Source: Loripinus fragilis (taxonomy: Eukaryota > Mollusca > Bivalvia > Lucinida > Lucinidae). Taken from it: a stretch of DNA of 64,000 bases. The translations under genes and the position numbers were made by a program. Shown piece by piece: positions 1-12,040 of this stretch. The notes beneath the pieces are model-generated. The model was not told the origin of the DNA. It saw only the letters and a list, made by a program, of their open reading frames with translations, and did not search any database. Every line of letters begins with the position of its first letter. Within the stretch, counting starts at the first letter, position 1. The stretch is taken from positions 29,990,690 to 30,054,689 of the forward strand of contig OZ026530.1 of the NCBI GenBank assembly GCA_964019695.1, in the 5' to 3' direction.

Positions 1-545
1 TATCTTTTAGAGGAATTACCGTCATAAGTAATCTTATCTACAGGCTGAATAGAAAAACTGCTAGTTGAGTGATTAGTTTGTTGAAATGCCTATAAAGAAA
101 AGTATCATTTTTGCGAGGCTTTTTTATTCAACGATAGTGCTCAGAAAATCTAGTTGTTTTAGAAATCTACAAGTTTGGCCAACATACTGCATGCCATAAT
201 CCTTCTCTTCTCAAGATAAAACATAAATAACATCAGTTGATCTTCAATCAAGATCAGAATTAGTAATTACAGAAAATTGTCTACCATTAACGTTAGATTT
301 AATAGTTGATTTACAACATAAATGTTTGCAACAGCTACACCTTTTGGCATTGCACTTAGAAATAGAGGGATACACTACACTTCTTCTATACTTACTCCTA
401 GAGTTCCTAATGTAGCCCAATGGAGTTTCAGATGGTAGCATAGACTTATATTTATTGGTGGATTGTAGAATCTGTTCAGAAGAAACAGAATGTAATCGAA
501 GAGAAGAAAGTAAAATTTTAACTGTTTTGTTGGCTATTCTTAATT
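1..545 (-). pseudogene. Decayed GIY-YIG nuclease region of a retroelement
   Basis: Read on the minus strand, an open stretch from about 545 down to 244 gives a Cys-rich segment (CNAKRCSCCKHLCC) like the one preceding GIY-YIG nuclease domains in reverse-transcriptase proteins of invertebrate retroelements. Beyond it an IYVL block (about 220-230) and a YVGQT block (about 166-192) match the two signature motifs of the GIY-YIG fold, and NDTFLYRHFN follows near 75-105. An in-frame stop at 211-213 and at least one further frame change break the frame. The RT that such domains accompany is not in the window, so the fragment probably continues past the left edge or was truncated. GIY-YIG endonucleases are typical of Penelope-like elements, but I cannot assign the family firmly. 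Confidence 0.6.
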
Positions 546-2003
546 GAGTTTTAAGTTAATACCGTACATAAGTATGATTTCATGACTGCAGTTTTTATTT
601 TAACATTTTTTCTATTCTCGCCAAATTTCTAAAAGAACCTTGTAAATGCTATCTTGTCAAATTTGGTCTGAACTTATTCTGCCTGTTAAAGTCTTATCAA
701 GTTATATATGTGAAATGAAAAAAAAACTGAACGGATTCCTTGGATATGATAACATCTTTTGTGATCATTGCCATGCAATACCCATCATTATAAATGATTT
801 TCCCCTTTACCAGGGTAAAATATCAGATATCCGTATCTGGTGTGCAAGAATATAGTGTCGTCATGTAAATGCACACTTTGACAATTTATCAGGTTTTCTT
901 AAAAAAGGCACATGTAAAAAAGGCACCTCCTTATGATAAACTACTTTGTGGGCTTTGTTAGCGTATTCAGAGACATCTGGAAGCTTATTAAAAAAAAAAA
1001 AAAAACGCACCCAAGCCCCTAAGCAGGGCGGGGATAGCCTGGCAAATGTGCTGTGATTTAATTTTACATTGTCTCCATAATGCGGAGAAAATGAAGGTGT
1101 TTGATAGCCATAGACAAACATGGCAGTGCAGTATAATAACAGACTGCGGGGGAGAATTGTCATGGTTTTGCCAGCTAGCTGTCCCCATAGTGTGGTGGTT
1201 ACTATGAGGGAACTGAAGACACAAAATCAATGTCCTCGACATTCCCCTGGGCGGTAGAAGGGGGACAGTGGTCACAAATGTCTAATGCATAAAGTCGAAA
1301 TAAATTATGCCCACCTGTCATTTGTAACGACGCCCCAGCCGGGCAAATGAGCTGTTAGTACAGGGTCATACCAGGGACCTGCAACCATAAAATCGAAGTC
1401 GATGGCGTCCCCCGCTCTGTGGGCTGTAGTTACGAATGACTTGTGTATAAGACGATGTAGAGAACAACCAAATAATGTAACCTCCCGTTTACATATCTGA
1501 TGAACAGCCCCCTCGCTATTTTTTTTATATATATTATTATCTGTTGCACTTGTAATATTTGTCCTAGAGCTGTCAAGCAAGCAACGACACGAGAAAACCT
1601 GTCCTCTGGGTTTCCGGCAAAGCGGTCTTAAACCAGTCTCCACGGCTACACAGGTTGGCTAGAAAGTTAAAGTTTCACTCGTAGCAAGTCTAGATATGAT
1701 TCTTCTCAAAAAGCAGATAACAAAGTTGATGATGAGACTATGCGGATGCGCAGGCTAACCTGCGCCTTTGTTGTTACAAATCACCGAAGACGCTATGTCA
1801 TATGCGAAATTTGATTTTCATGAATATGATATAACTCAGACAGAATTGTTATTTTCGCAGTCTCTTCAAAGCATTTGCAGTGTGTTTGTAGACACACCAA
1901 AAGTTATCCTGCTGGTGACCGTTTTCTTTATCATACAACCGGATATACGAAAGTTAACATGGTAATCATTTAACTGTATAAACCATGTGTTACCCATATG
2001 AAA
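546..2003. other. No gene or element recognised
   Basis: The ORFs here are short and resemble nothing I know; those on the minus strand from 860 to 1640 cross A-runs and GC-rich repeat-like sequence. A short hairpin built around gcgcaggctaacctgcgcc sits near 1748-1766. Confidence 0.5.
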
Positions 2004-2005
2004 TA

Positions 2006-3152
2006 TACTCATGTCCAATGAAAACGCACCACCTACAAAAACGACTGTATTTTTTTTAACGACATAACATTTTACTTTTGCAAATGCGTCTTACTGTACT
2101 GTAACAATTACGTAAATTACTGATAGGTCTTTAAAACGGAATGATCACTGATGACACGTGCTGGAAGCAATTAACAAAACAACCGTCAAAACAGAAAGTC
2201 ACAGAACCAGCCATCGGATGTGTCAAAATTTTCAAAAGCATTATTCTCGCATTTTTCTTTGTAGAAGTTGTAAAGAATTTCTAAATTGATAGCCAGGAAG
2301 AGTCATCTTGCCTTGAAAGCGGCTATAACGTCAGGATGTGGCGTCACTAGCGTAATTTTGACTAGGCGTAAAATCGAGACATTCAAGGAATCCTTCTTTT
2401 ACTGATACAAAATTACGACAAGGTCGTAGCAAGAAGATTTCTTGCTCGTGTAGCGGGTCGTTAACATCGACGGAGCGTAGGTATCAACGTTTTTTTGTTT
2501 TTATTTGATAAACGTCAATTTTTAAAAGCTCGTATACACAAACCTAAGAGTATCTGTGTTGAACTTAATGTTAGATAATACTCGCACTAACAGATGAACT
2601 CAAATTTTAGAAGATTTAAACGCTAGCGTTACGAACAATGGCTGGTGGCATGCTCAAAGTTGACGTCAATGATGCAACGTCAAATTTTTAGAGGATTTGT
2701 ATGACGTTTTGCATGTTTTTGAGTTTGTACGATGGAAATGAGCATTGTGTAGAACACTGGGACTGTAGAAATCGCAATTAAACATTTTACGTCGAGTTTT
2801 GTCGGACCACTCCATATTTAAGCTGACATAGTGACATTGTTTGCGTTAGTGTAGCGTTAGGTGTTGCGTCACGCCTGTCAACGTTGTGGCGAAATAACAG
2901 GGGATCTACTGGCAAACAGAAAACATTTAAACGAGATTTGAGGGTCTTTTGTTTACGCCCAAAATGCGAATAACGCAATTTTGAGGCTGACGTTACGTCA
3001 TATGTTAACGGAGTCACTGGAATCGAATTTTTTGTGCAAAAACATTGCATTTGTCCTAAATTATAATGATAAATAATACAATTTTGCACACCTTTTGATA
3101 GGCCACAAATATTCGCATCTGATGAGTGGTGCGTTTTCATTGGACATGAGTA
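2006..3152. mobile_element. TA-flanked inverted-repeat element (Tc1/mariner-type MITE), copy A
   Basis: The two ends carry a perfect 27-bp terminal inverted repeat (2006-2032 and 3126-3152) beginning tactcatgtccaatgaaaac. Each end is flanked by TA (2004-2005 and 3153-3154), the target-site duplication of the IS630-Tc1-mariner group. The 1.15 kb interior has no transposase-like ORF; a 117-codon minus-strand frame at 2787-3140 looks accidental. I read it as a non-autonomous copy. The interior is rich in short acgtca-type motifs. Confidence 0.7.
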
Positions 3153-3279
3153 TACATTGAGGAAATAAGGAGTTTTCTAAATCGAAAACGATTACGTTGT
3201 TTTATTTTACAAGAGATTCCAGACTTATTTTCCCATCTTTAATATTCAAACATACAATTGTATATTAGGCGGTGATATA

Positions 3280-4322
3280 TACTAGAGGACTTTGAAAACG
3301 CATCACCATATTTTTGCACTTTTCTAGCAAACCGTATATGCGATTGAAAAGTTACTCGCAGGTTTTAATGTGCAACCCAGAACTGGTATGAATCAGTCAT
3401 TAATTTGACTGCACTATCACGCGACGCTGCTGATGACGTCATATGGGTACATACAGCATCCAGCACCTTTCTGCACAAATAAATGAAGCTTTTTGATTGT
3501 TTTTATGCTTAAACAGTGGCGTATATGATACCGAGTAACCAAAAGAGATTATAGACTTTTTCTAATTGAAAGTAATTAATAACTTCAAAATTTCGAAAAT
3601 GAACGTCAAATTTGAACATCAATTTATAGCTCCTTTTTAGAAACATCTCCATTAGTTAAAGTTATGCACGCTTTCATTACTGATATTGATTACATACACT
3701 GACAAGCATGTGGGGAAGACGTTTTGGTGTAAATGGTTGCAGGAGATATGCTGTCATGTGATCAAGAACGTCTTAAAAATTTACGTTAACGTCACTTGCG
3801 CAATACAAAAGACACGTGATACAAGCGTAATTTATGCATGATCTGTCATTTGTGTATGCCCTAAGCCTCTCCCAATAAAACCGGACGTAAGAAATTGAAA
3901 CTTTGAAAGGCCCAAGACGTTGAATTTTATTGCTAGACTATAGTAATCAGGGTGGGTGGGGTATGTCGGTAATTTTAAAGGGGTGTAATTTTGAGCATAC
4001 GGAACTGTCAATTTATTTCTAATCCTTCGATGATGAATGTGCAATCGTGAAAGAAGCAAAGGACGCAAATTCGTTGAGTCAGGAATCAAAACTAACGCGT
4101 GTTAAATTGCAGCTGAATTTGTGTCCTTCAAATTCGACCACCTCTGACTTAAAATGGATACTTTTTCAATACCTTAAAGTAAATTTACAACCATGAAATT
4201 TCTAGGACACACTACAAGATGTTCACACTATGATATGCAATAATAATTATCTCGCTGACATTCTCAGGGTTTGTGAAATAAAGGATTTAATCTGGGTGAT
4301 GCGTTTTCAAAGTCCTTTAGTA
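3280..4322. mobile_element. TA-flanked inverted-repeat element, copy B
   Basis: Inverted repeats of about 28 bp begin tactagaggactttgaaaac at 3280 and close at 4322 with one mismatch. TA flanks both ends (3278-3279 and 4323-4324). The inner part of the repeat, tgaaaacgca(c/t)cacc, is shared with the neighbouring element ending at 3152, so the two belong to related families. No transposase is visible. Confidence 0.65.
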
Positions 4323-4544
4323 TATTATATGCACGTGCAAAATTTCAGTCCGAACTGATATCATTAAAGACAATTTAAGAAAGACAAACGATGTCCACTG
4401 AATTTCTGACGGCGCTATAGTAATTCTCACACTGTGAAAAATCGGTACGAATTACCCACAGCACGTGAATAATTTGTACCAATACGTCACCTATTTCATA
4501 CCAATATTTTACACTTTGTGAGAAATGCACACGCGATAATTGTT

Positions 4545-4692
4545 CATTCATATCAGGACGGGTCTTCCTGGATTGAACCCAGAGGATAAAGTGTCTTGCT
4601 CAAGGACAAAACGCATTACCTCCGGTGAAGCTCGAATCCACAAACGCGCGATCTCGGGTCAAGCACTCCACTAAGCCACTGCTCTCCCAGAG
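4545..4692 (-). repeat. tRNA-derived SINE with Deu-like central domain
   Basis: On the minus strand an A-box-like ggcttagtggagtgcttgac is followed by a B-box-like ggattcgagcttcacc, then by ttgagcaagacactttatcc. That last block resembles the central domain of Deu-SINEs, a superfamily widespread in deuterostomes and molluscs. The box order fits a Pol III-transcribed SINE. The insertion interrupts the left arm of the large inverted repeat. Confidence 0.65.
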
Positions 4693-6071
4693 CCAATGAA
4701 AAACAACTAGTTGAACCAGCAAAGTTATATGATAAATGGAATCTTGCAAATGTGCTCAGATATTATGAACGTCATTTAAAGACATATGCTACTAATTACT
4801 TCCCACATTGAAATTTGTTCAATACTTTGCATACGGTTTGAATTATGCTTGGACTGTCAATGTATCAAATTAAAAGGATACGTCACCATGCTCAGTTTTC
4901 ATAATCTCATATGATTTTTTATGCATTTGACCAATATTCTGCACAAACAAAAGTATAACCTATGTCCTAAATATCAATCTAAAGTAGTTGTAATCTCCAG
5001 TCAGGTTCTTTTCTTTAAATTTTAGTTATTGCTCAAGATCTTAAGCATTCTAAAGATATGCAAACTTTGGACGTGTAACGGTTTGGCCGTTTTTGGCCCA
5101 CAATGAATTTGGCTGAAATTTAAATATAAGGTAGTTTAATCTTTGCCCTTTTACATGAGTATGTTTTTAACTTAAAGACGGCATATACAACCACGTGAGT
5201 TAAAGTTTTTACTTGCGTGTATAAACATAGGTTTGTTCACGAATGTGGATATTTTAAAAGATGCAAAAAGCAAACTGACCTCAAACATGATTCCAATCAT
5301 GCATGTGTTTATAATCGTCATTTCTATGTTGTGATTTGAGCCAACACATAATTAGAAGTAATTAAAAATCACCTAAAACTTGGCCTAGACGTTGTTTAAG
5401 ATTACCTTGATGAGATGTTTTTTTATATATATTGAACATTTAAGGCATTTCGTGTTTATCGTTTTTTTTCCAGTTAATCTTTATCCAGCACACACAAAGA
5501 TATTCCAGTTTATTCATATAATCAGTAGGGCATGCACACCAGCGTGAATATGTTAAACGCATTACATGCGCAAACTTATTTGCTGGATTAGTATTTAGTT
5601 CACATAAATGTGCACCTACGTAGGAGAACATGCAGAATAAATATTTCAGTCGCTACAATTAAAGACCATGGTCATTATTATAGCAGGCGGTCATAGGTTG
5701 CATGTACAGAATGCATATCTGCTCCATATTTTACGCATGTCCCGGCTCAGATATTCAACAGTCGTGATAGCTCTGTAGTCTATATCATTTATCTATTATA
5801 AGATAACTGCAGTGTCTCAGTCTCACAGACATGTCTCTAAGAGATCGCAGTTGACAATCCTGGAGAATCATATGTTTTGTGTCATTGTGCAATACACTTT
5901 ACCTTTATTGCACAGTGCATGTTCAACCGAGGAAAACGTCATGACTGAAATTTTGCTGATTGTGAAAGTGGCGGTGAGCTGTCTTCATAAAAACAGATTA
6001 TACCAAAGCACTGTCTCCAGAAATCTGTGTATCAGTTAAAGAAGTGGGGAGGCATATTCAACGATCTTCTT

Positions 6072-6192
6072 GCACCCTCTCTCTCCGCCGGTCTTTGTCT
6101 ATCTGTCCATCTTTCTTTCCTTCTCTCATCTTTCTTTCCTTCTCTCTCTCTCTCTCTTCCGCTCGCTCGCTCGCTCTCTCTCTCTCTCTCTC
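6072..6192. repeat. Pyrimidine (CT-rich) microsatellite
   Basis: An imperfect CT/CTTT/CGCT tract on the plus strand. The Ser/Leu-rich frames crossing it are low-complexity translations. Confidence 0.85.
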
Positions 6193-6551
6193 ATATGACT
6201 CGCATTTTCTGAAACAGTTTTGTAATTTAAACTCAACATATCCAAAGACTGTTTGTAAAAATAGTATTGATACGAGCTTGATGATATGTATATTTTATTC
6301 CATTTTCGGACTGTGATCTAAAGTCTTTCCAGTGATTTTCAATACTCTCAGTGCTTTGATAAGCATATTTGAGGATAAAAATTGCAGAAATAGTCTTTTT
6401 ACGGTATTTGCTGCTTGCGGAACCAACCGGCAGTTACCATTTTATTGTGTATAAGTTTATGCACAAAAATATGAGAAAAAGTTTTATCCGGTTCCGCATG
6501 CAGACATGTATGTAATTGAGTCACGAAGTACACGAGGGTGTTTGGTTTTAC

Positions 6552-6757
6552 TTAGGCGCACTTCGAATCGAATCGAACTATAGTCACTACTATAGTAACT
6601 AAAGTTTGATTCGAACACCGATAGTCGCTACTATAGGGTGACGTCACGAACCTACTAGAGATCAACGGTGGGTCGGAGCACCGTTAATCTAGTAGATAGG
6701 CTGGTTCCCTACTCTAGACCTATCTAGCAGGATGGGTTCAAGATCAGTCAGTCGCCT
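6552..6757. mobile_element. Truncated MITE, same family as 33958-34396
   Basis: The segment contains cgaatcgaactatagt, then a hairpin of ctactatag motifs, then ccgttaatctagtagatagg and a block ending gatgggttcaagatc. It matches the reverse complement of the right half of the fuller copy at 33958-34396. Only one terminus is present. Confidence 0.6.
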
Positions 6758-6782
6758 CAACATGACTTGTTTGCTAGGAGGC

Positions 6783-7437
6783 CAAGGGCGAACGTGATTT
6801 AGCGGTTCTGTTTACTCTTTCCACTCCGAACAGGCAGAACAGAAATCAAGTGCGATGGAACATCAGTGCTTGCGTACGACGGAGTACTCCATCTTCCGAG
6901 GTGGTGCAGACAGAGCAGTCGCGTGACCTGTTTCCAAACAAGATTGCGGAGCATTGCCTGCATGACTAAAAATATTTGTATTGCTTGATTTATTCTGGGG
7001 CGGACTTGATTTAGCAATTTTAGAGTACGCGGAGTACGCAAAAACAGCCATCTAAAACAAGCAAAACTGGGCATTTTGGGGTACTCCGGAGTAAATCATT
7101 ACTGATTGAATTGTGAAAAAATAACACAATCCGATTGCCAAGAAGAAAAAAAAGAATGACAAAAACATGTGCTTTCAATCCCTCTTACTAATTTCGATAT
7201 AAATTATAATCAGAACCTATAGGGAAAGACAGAAAAATATCCCAGTACAGTGTAGACAGTGTTCTGCCATCTTGTTTTAAAACAGGTCGCGTGACTGTTC
7301 TGTCTTCACCACGTCAAAAGATGGAGCACTCCGGCTTACGCCAGCACAGGTGTTCCAGCGGACTTGATTTCTGTTCTGCCTTATCAGAGTGGGAGGAGTA
7401 AACAGAACAGCTAAATCAAGTCTGCCCCCGAAGTGCT
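6783..7437. mobile_element. MITE with ~180-bp inverted repeats
   Basis: The block 6783-6960 recurs inverted at 7260-7437. Shared pieces include gtgatttagc/cttgatttagc at the tip, ggcagaacagaaatcaagt, and gcgacctgttt. The interior is AT-rich without coding potential. Its tip, ggggcagacttgatttagc, is shared with the second inverted pair at 6998 and 8595. Confidence 0.65.
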
Positions 7438-8595
7438 CTTAAAGACATGTGCGGCTATTTCCAATGCGCACCTTTTCCGCGTCTGCAAACGGGGAAAGTT
7501 GTCTGGGTCCTGTCTTTCGATCCTTAACGGATTCGGATCAATACAGCTTCCGATATTCTTATGTCATATCGGTGTTCCGACATTTTCTTCACAAAATAAC
7601 TAATTAAAGTTTGTTCGAAATATCTATTGACATCTTTTCAGAACTGATCGTCTCAGCACTTAAGACAGATAAATGTAGCTCAGTCGAAATCAAACGACGT
7701 ACACAATAACCCTGGTTACGAATACGATAGTGGCCGAGTCTATACTATTTGTATGGATATTTAGAGCGGCGCACGACCTGACCTCGTGGCCTAGTGGTTA
7801 GCGCGCCTGGCTACAAAGCCAGAGAACCAGGATCGATTCCCAGATGCGCACATATTTTCAGTGTGTTTTTTCTTTCTTTTTTTAACATTTTAATGCTAAA
7901 TTACTTCATATACTAGTAAAATGGCATCATCAAAACGACCGAAATGGTCATCCCCGAACTTTTTATATTGAATTTCGCATGAAACCTATGGGGGTGGGAT
8001 TAAATTTGGCCCTCTAGAAAGAGAATTAGTTCGGTGACCCCAGATTTTTATTCTTTTTTCTGAAAGGTATTATAATAGTCCATGAATTAAAAATAAATTT
8101 TCAAGATTTTCAATGTCAGATTTTTTAATACATGATTTATTCTAAAAACAAATTCCATTTTTCGACGAATTGCCAAAATATATCATGCAGTATCTTGTCA
8201 CAGCATGGGGTAACAAGTAAACATGCACATTTTCTTAAAAGTTTGAGGTCATGGGCAGTAATTTAAGTTAAAAGAAAGAAGCTGGGTGAAGATTACAACC
8301 GTTTTAGCTCGATAATTAGGACTAGTATTATTATTTTATATTTCTAGAAAATTGGTCAAATGCTGTAAACTTCAATATGAGATTCTGAAAAAATAATCAC
8401 TGTGACATATCCTTTTTATTTCATAAATGGATAGCCCATGCATAAAACAAACTGTATGCAAAGTATTTAAAATATTTCAATGTGGGAAGTATTTAGTAGC
8501 ATATGTCCTTAAGTGCCCAACTTTACTTGTTTTAGATGGCTATTCTGGCGTAATCCGAGTACTCTAAGATTGCTAAATCAAGCCCACCTCGGGTC
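6998..8595. repeat. Second inverted pair interleaved with the preceding MITE
   Basis: About 80 bp at 6998-7080 (cggacttgatttagcaattt, then gccatctaaaacaagcaaa) recurs inverted at 8512-8595. The left arm lies between the two arms of the 6783-7437 element and the right arm outside it, so the pairs cross instead of nesting. Confidence 0.55.
7786..7853 (+). repeat. tRNA-like (Pol III box) module
   Basis: The segment has an A-box-like tggcctagtggttagcgcgc, a stem ctggctacaaagccag in the anticodon-arm position and a B-box-like ggatcgattcccag, followed by a T-rich tail. The anticodon loop is not seven bases and the acceptor ends do not pair, so I call it a tRNA-derived SINE head, not a tRNA gene. 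Confidence 0.55.
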
Positions 8596-9040
8596 GGTAG
8601 CGGCTCACAATAAATTGTACACGAGAAAAGATAATCCGAGATTCGGCCTCCCCGGTATAAACTAGAAAAGTGTGTATGTTGCATACTTTCGCTTGTGACC
8701 TATCTATCTATTTTGGTACTGATACATATATTTTGGACATATTTAATTTACTTAAAAATGTTGGAAACTTGATCTGACATACGAGTATTTGAACCTTGTA
8801 TTGATCAAAATGCGTGACTGATAGTGAGACAGGGGAAATAAACCTTCTCAATTGATTTCTGAGGTATCTGACGCCGGAATGATTCACATGGGAATTATCC
8901 GCATGTGTCTTTAAATTTCGCTGCGAAAAAATGATACTCGACAGGCGCTTACATTTTCTTTTTTAAATCGTACAAATATCAGTTGAACATAACGAGTAAT
9001 GTATATCATATCAAATTTCTGTCATTGACATCTTTTAAGA
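8596..9040. other. No gene seen
   Basis: Nothing recognisable beyond the right arm of the large inverted repeat, which may extend into it. Confidence 0.5.
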
Positions 9041-9262
9041 TGAAGTACCAATTCTTCACATCTGTGACAATTACACGTGTTAGGATTTGGTACCATTTTC
9101 TTCACATGGGAATCTTCGATACCAATTTTTCACATGTGTGATTATATGGTATCTTTTCTTCACACTTGTTAAAACTTTGTGCCAATTTTTCACACCTTAG
9201 AAAAATCGTACCAGTTCTTGTACAGGTATAACGAAAGCGTACCGATTCTTCACAAGAAAAAA
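9041..9262. repeat. Tandem ~38-bp repeats
   Basis: About six imperfect units, each containing gtaccaattcttcacat(g)tg(t)ga with a variable A/T spacer. Fewer inverted units are present at 4425-4530 and one stray unit at 9486-9510. Confidence 0.65.
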
Positions 9263-9316
9263 TTTCATTGTAGAATTGTCAATAGTTTCTTACCCACCAA
9301 TTTTAACATATGTTTC

Positions 9317-9363
9317 GGGTGCTCAAAAGAACCGTCTCATTGAGACGGTTCTTTAGAGTACCC
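9317..9363. repeat. Conserved hairpin (gtctcattgagac family)
   Basis: A 47-bp near-perfect palindrome: gggtgctcaaaagaaccg, then tctcattgaga, then the mirror ending agtaccc. The same hairpin occurs at 28648-28694 and is the core of the array at 45.9-47.3 kb. Flanks (acatatgtttt, then ttgagaaata) are also shared with the 28.6 kb copy. Confidence 0.75.
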
Positions 9364-9540
9364 ACAACATATGTTTTGATTGAGAAATAAGAAAATTGAA
9401 TTTTCGTTATGCACTCTTAACTAAAGTCCTGTTCACACATTGAAAAATAAGTACGTAAATTTCACATTTGCCCAAACTAACGTATTGGTACCAATTCTTA
9501 ACATGATGTGAAATTTACTAAGTTTCGGGGTAGATTTAAG

Positions 9541-9753
9541 TACTGGTAAATTTCGACCTCAGACGGATCAAAGATTAGACGAGTTTACGCAATAGCACGT
9601 GAAAGGTTACTCAGACTGTAACAATTATTTCTAAACCAACTATATGCTGCTCGTGCTATCGACCTTTAACTGCCGTTATTTCATCCGAATTTCCAATCTC
9701 CCTCGTCTAACATTTGATCCGTCTAAGGTCGAAATTCACCAGTAGCTCCTTCA
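9541..9753. mobile_element. Short MITE with ~45-bp inverted repeats
   Basis: The left arm tactggtaaatttcgacct plus cagacggatcaaagattaga is mirrored at about 9703-9753. The interior, about 120 bp, is non-coding. Confidence 0.65.
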
Positions 9754-10436
9754 TAAACATAAAACCTATTGGAGCTGTATTTAGTAGGTCCCTTTTCAGT
9801 CACGCGAATTAGTTTTGAATCAATCAAAGGCAACAGATTTTGTTCATATATAGTTGAGGATATCTGATAAAACACTAGCAAGAAATCCTGAAATGATGGC
9901 CTCCAAAAGTAAGTATAAATGCATACATTAACATAAACATGTGTTTCTGTTTTAATATTTATTTCTTATTTATGTATCTGCCAACAGCACTTATAAATTG
10001 TATTGCGATTGGTTAAGAGTAATATCGAAGAAGTTATGTGTGGGACGTTTTATTATCTTTCGAAAAAAAAAGACAATCATAAAAAAATCAATTACCTTGA
10101 ACCGACACCTCACGCTATTTATCGAAAGAAAAAAACGTAAAAAAATATCTTTAAAAAAGATAATCGGCTGAGATTAAATAATAGCAACCAACCAACGAGT
10201 TGTTCCCTCAAAGGGTTGGCTGCTGTTACGATAAGAGGCTCTGTTCTGTTCTATTTATCTGCATTACGAATGCCTGATTTCCATTCTGTCAACCGAGTTC
10301 CAGTATCTATTCGGAGTCGATTCGATCTAAGAACCTTATTCTACCGTTGAAAAATGTGTTGTGATCATCATTAACATTGAAAATAAATACAAAAAGTAAA
10401 AGTGAATCGCGAAGATGCCAGTTTTGTTGATATTAA
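9754..10436. other. No gene seen
   Basis: AT-rich sequence with short A-runs and a small hairpin-like atatctttaaaaaagata at 10145-10163 that recurs near 57549. No supported coding region. Confidence 0.45.
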
Positions 10437-10640
10437 GGTGGTACGGGACCCATGTCAAAAGATAACGGAGTGTTTTTAAAAACGTAAGATTTATCTTTAT
10501 TTATTGTCTTAAAACTTACAAGTATTGGCGTTCACAAAAAATCATTTATCAACACATCTGTATGACCCAAAATATATTTGGACCGTCTGGTCCAGTTTCA
10601 CACCCCCACCCCCCGTATGCGTTCCGAGTTATATTCTTTG
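10437..10640 (+). mobile_element. Left end of a TTAA-flanked element (second copy)
   Basis: A ttaa (10433-10436) is followed by ggtggtacgggacccatgtc and aaaagataac, nearly the same as the left end of the complete element at 39381. A segment related to that element's right subterminal region lies at 12650-13080. The body between is disrupted by other elements, and the opposite terminus was not found. Confidence 0.5.
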
Positions 10641-10641
10641 A

Positions 10642-11157
10642 CTTTTCGCTTCCTGTAAAGGCGGCACCTTATGAATGCGTAATTAGGACTGGTCAACCTT
10701 AGGCATAGGTAAAAGCTGAGAATGAGGCGTGGTCTTATACAAAAGTAACTGTATCATCTTGCGCCATTATCTCAGTATAGACTCAAAACACATTATTTAG
10801 TCCTTAAAACGCCAGCAAAAAAACTGCATCTGAAAATGTCTATTTAACATAAGCATAGAGGCAAACATTGTTGACCCAGATGATCTGGGTTCGCACTGTT
10901 TGTCTTTGAAACATCGCATATTTTAGTGGACGACAAAAACGTACATTTTGTGATTATGCGCTTTAAGGGTTAATAAATGTGAGTTCAGTGTGTATACGGT
11001 TAGGATTTTCATGAAATGCACGCACGTTTGCGCGGCCCAAGCAACTTGCTAATTCTTCACCAAATTATAAATAGAACCTGATTTCTCTTGTTTAGCAGAT
11101 GAACTAGCCGAACAACGCCCACATATGAATATTAAAATTACCGCCTTTACAGTAAGC
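10642..11157. mobile_element. ~515-bp MITE (ctgtaaaggcgg termini)
   Basis: Termini are ttttcgcttcctgtaaaggc at the left and the mirror ccgcctttacagtaagcgaa at the right. At its centre is the short palindrome acccagatgatctgggt. A complete, inverted copy lies at 33342-33857 with high similarity throughout, including the ccttaaaacgc / gcgctttaagggttaataaa blocks. Confidence 0.75.
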
Positions 11158-12040
11158 GAAAATTCTATTAATACCTGGTCAGGCAATTCTGGTCAGAAAA
11201 GTTAATCAATATTCATGCGTAGTCAATGTATCTACTATTAGCTGATAAAGTTTCATGTCCCATGACACAACACTATGACTCTGGTGATTCACAAATTAGT
11301 AATCCTTTGGTCCCTAGTTAAACACTCTACGAACTGAGCCACTGTGCTTCTTAAGTCCATTATCTTTGTAAGTATGACGTCGTAGGCAGGAGGGCTCCCT
11401 TTTTTTTTAGCTTGGATGAAACTCAAGAGCAACATATTGGACACTGTGAGAGCGCTCGCCAAATGCTGGGGCGTGCCTTTGCGCTATTTTAGCTAGCCAG
11501 TGGGGAGTTTTTTGACTGCGGCTTATTTTGTATATATATAAATGAGAGCTGTGAATAATCTAATATGGCCGTTCACATGTGCCTACTTGTCTTAGCAATA
11601 ACTAATTGCATTTATGAAAAGAACTATACTCGTGTATCATCCCTTCTTTACCCCTTGCTGCAGTGGTAGAATGTTCAACTTGAGACCAAGTAGTCCCTGG
11701 TATGAGCCCTATTGCTTGTTTTTGCATTACTTATTTGTTTGTTTGTTCGTGTTTATCATGGGAGTGACATAACGGCATGTACCACTAGTGGTTTACAAAT
11801 TTCGGTAAAGCTATGTAATGACGTCCGTAAAGGTTTCTCATATAGTTATATGGCAAAATCAAAGCATAGTTCCACGCAATTTCTAGACGCGATTTAAAAG
11901 TAGTTTTAGTGTCATACAATAAATAGAACCTAACATACGTGCTCCTGTATTATTAAATTCATTAAGCTTGTCACGAATAAGTGACAAAATTCTTGGCAAG
12001 CCTCGCATTTCATATCTTTTTACAGCTCGTTTAATAACTT
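11158..12040. other. Mostly unassigned; weak tRNA-like module near 11645
   Basis: No gene seen. Around 11645-11710 an A-box-like ctgcagtggtagaatgttc and a degenerate B-box-like ggtatgagccc suggest an old SINE head. Confidence 0.4.

Larger units (their letters stand above)
4425..9265. repeat. Large interrupted inverted repeat, foldback-like
   Basis: Sequence at about 4770-5050 recurs as its reverse complement at about 8235-8515, with long near-identical blocks such as gacatatgctacta and acttcccacattgaaat. Outside these blocks both sides carry gtaccaa(t)-type short repeats, at 4425-4530 and 9041-9262. The whole suggests an old element of about 4.8 kb with long arms, later invaded by a SINE (4545-4690) and by the MITEs at 6.5-7.4 kb. 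The ends are not sharply defined and I see no target duplication. Confidence 0.45.

Noticed and set aside
2787..3140. 117-codon minus-strand frame inside TA-element A
   Set aside because: It has no transposase motifs (no DDE/D block, no helix-turn-helix pattern that I can see) and runs into the terminal repeat.
9041..9262. CRISPR-like array of ~38-bp units
   Set aside because: Units are imperfect and adjacent, with no distinct spacers of constant length.
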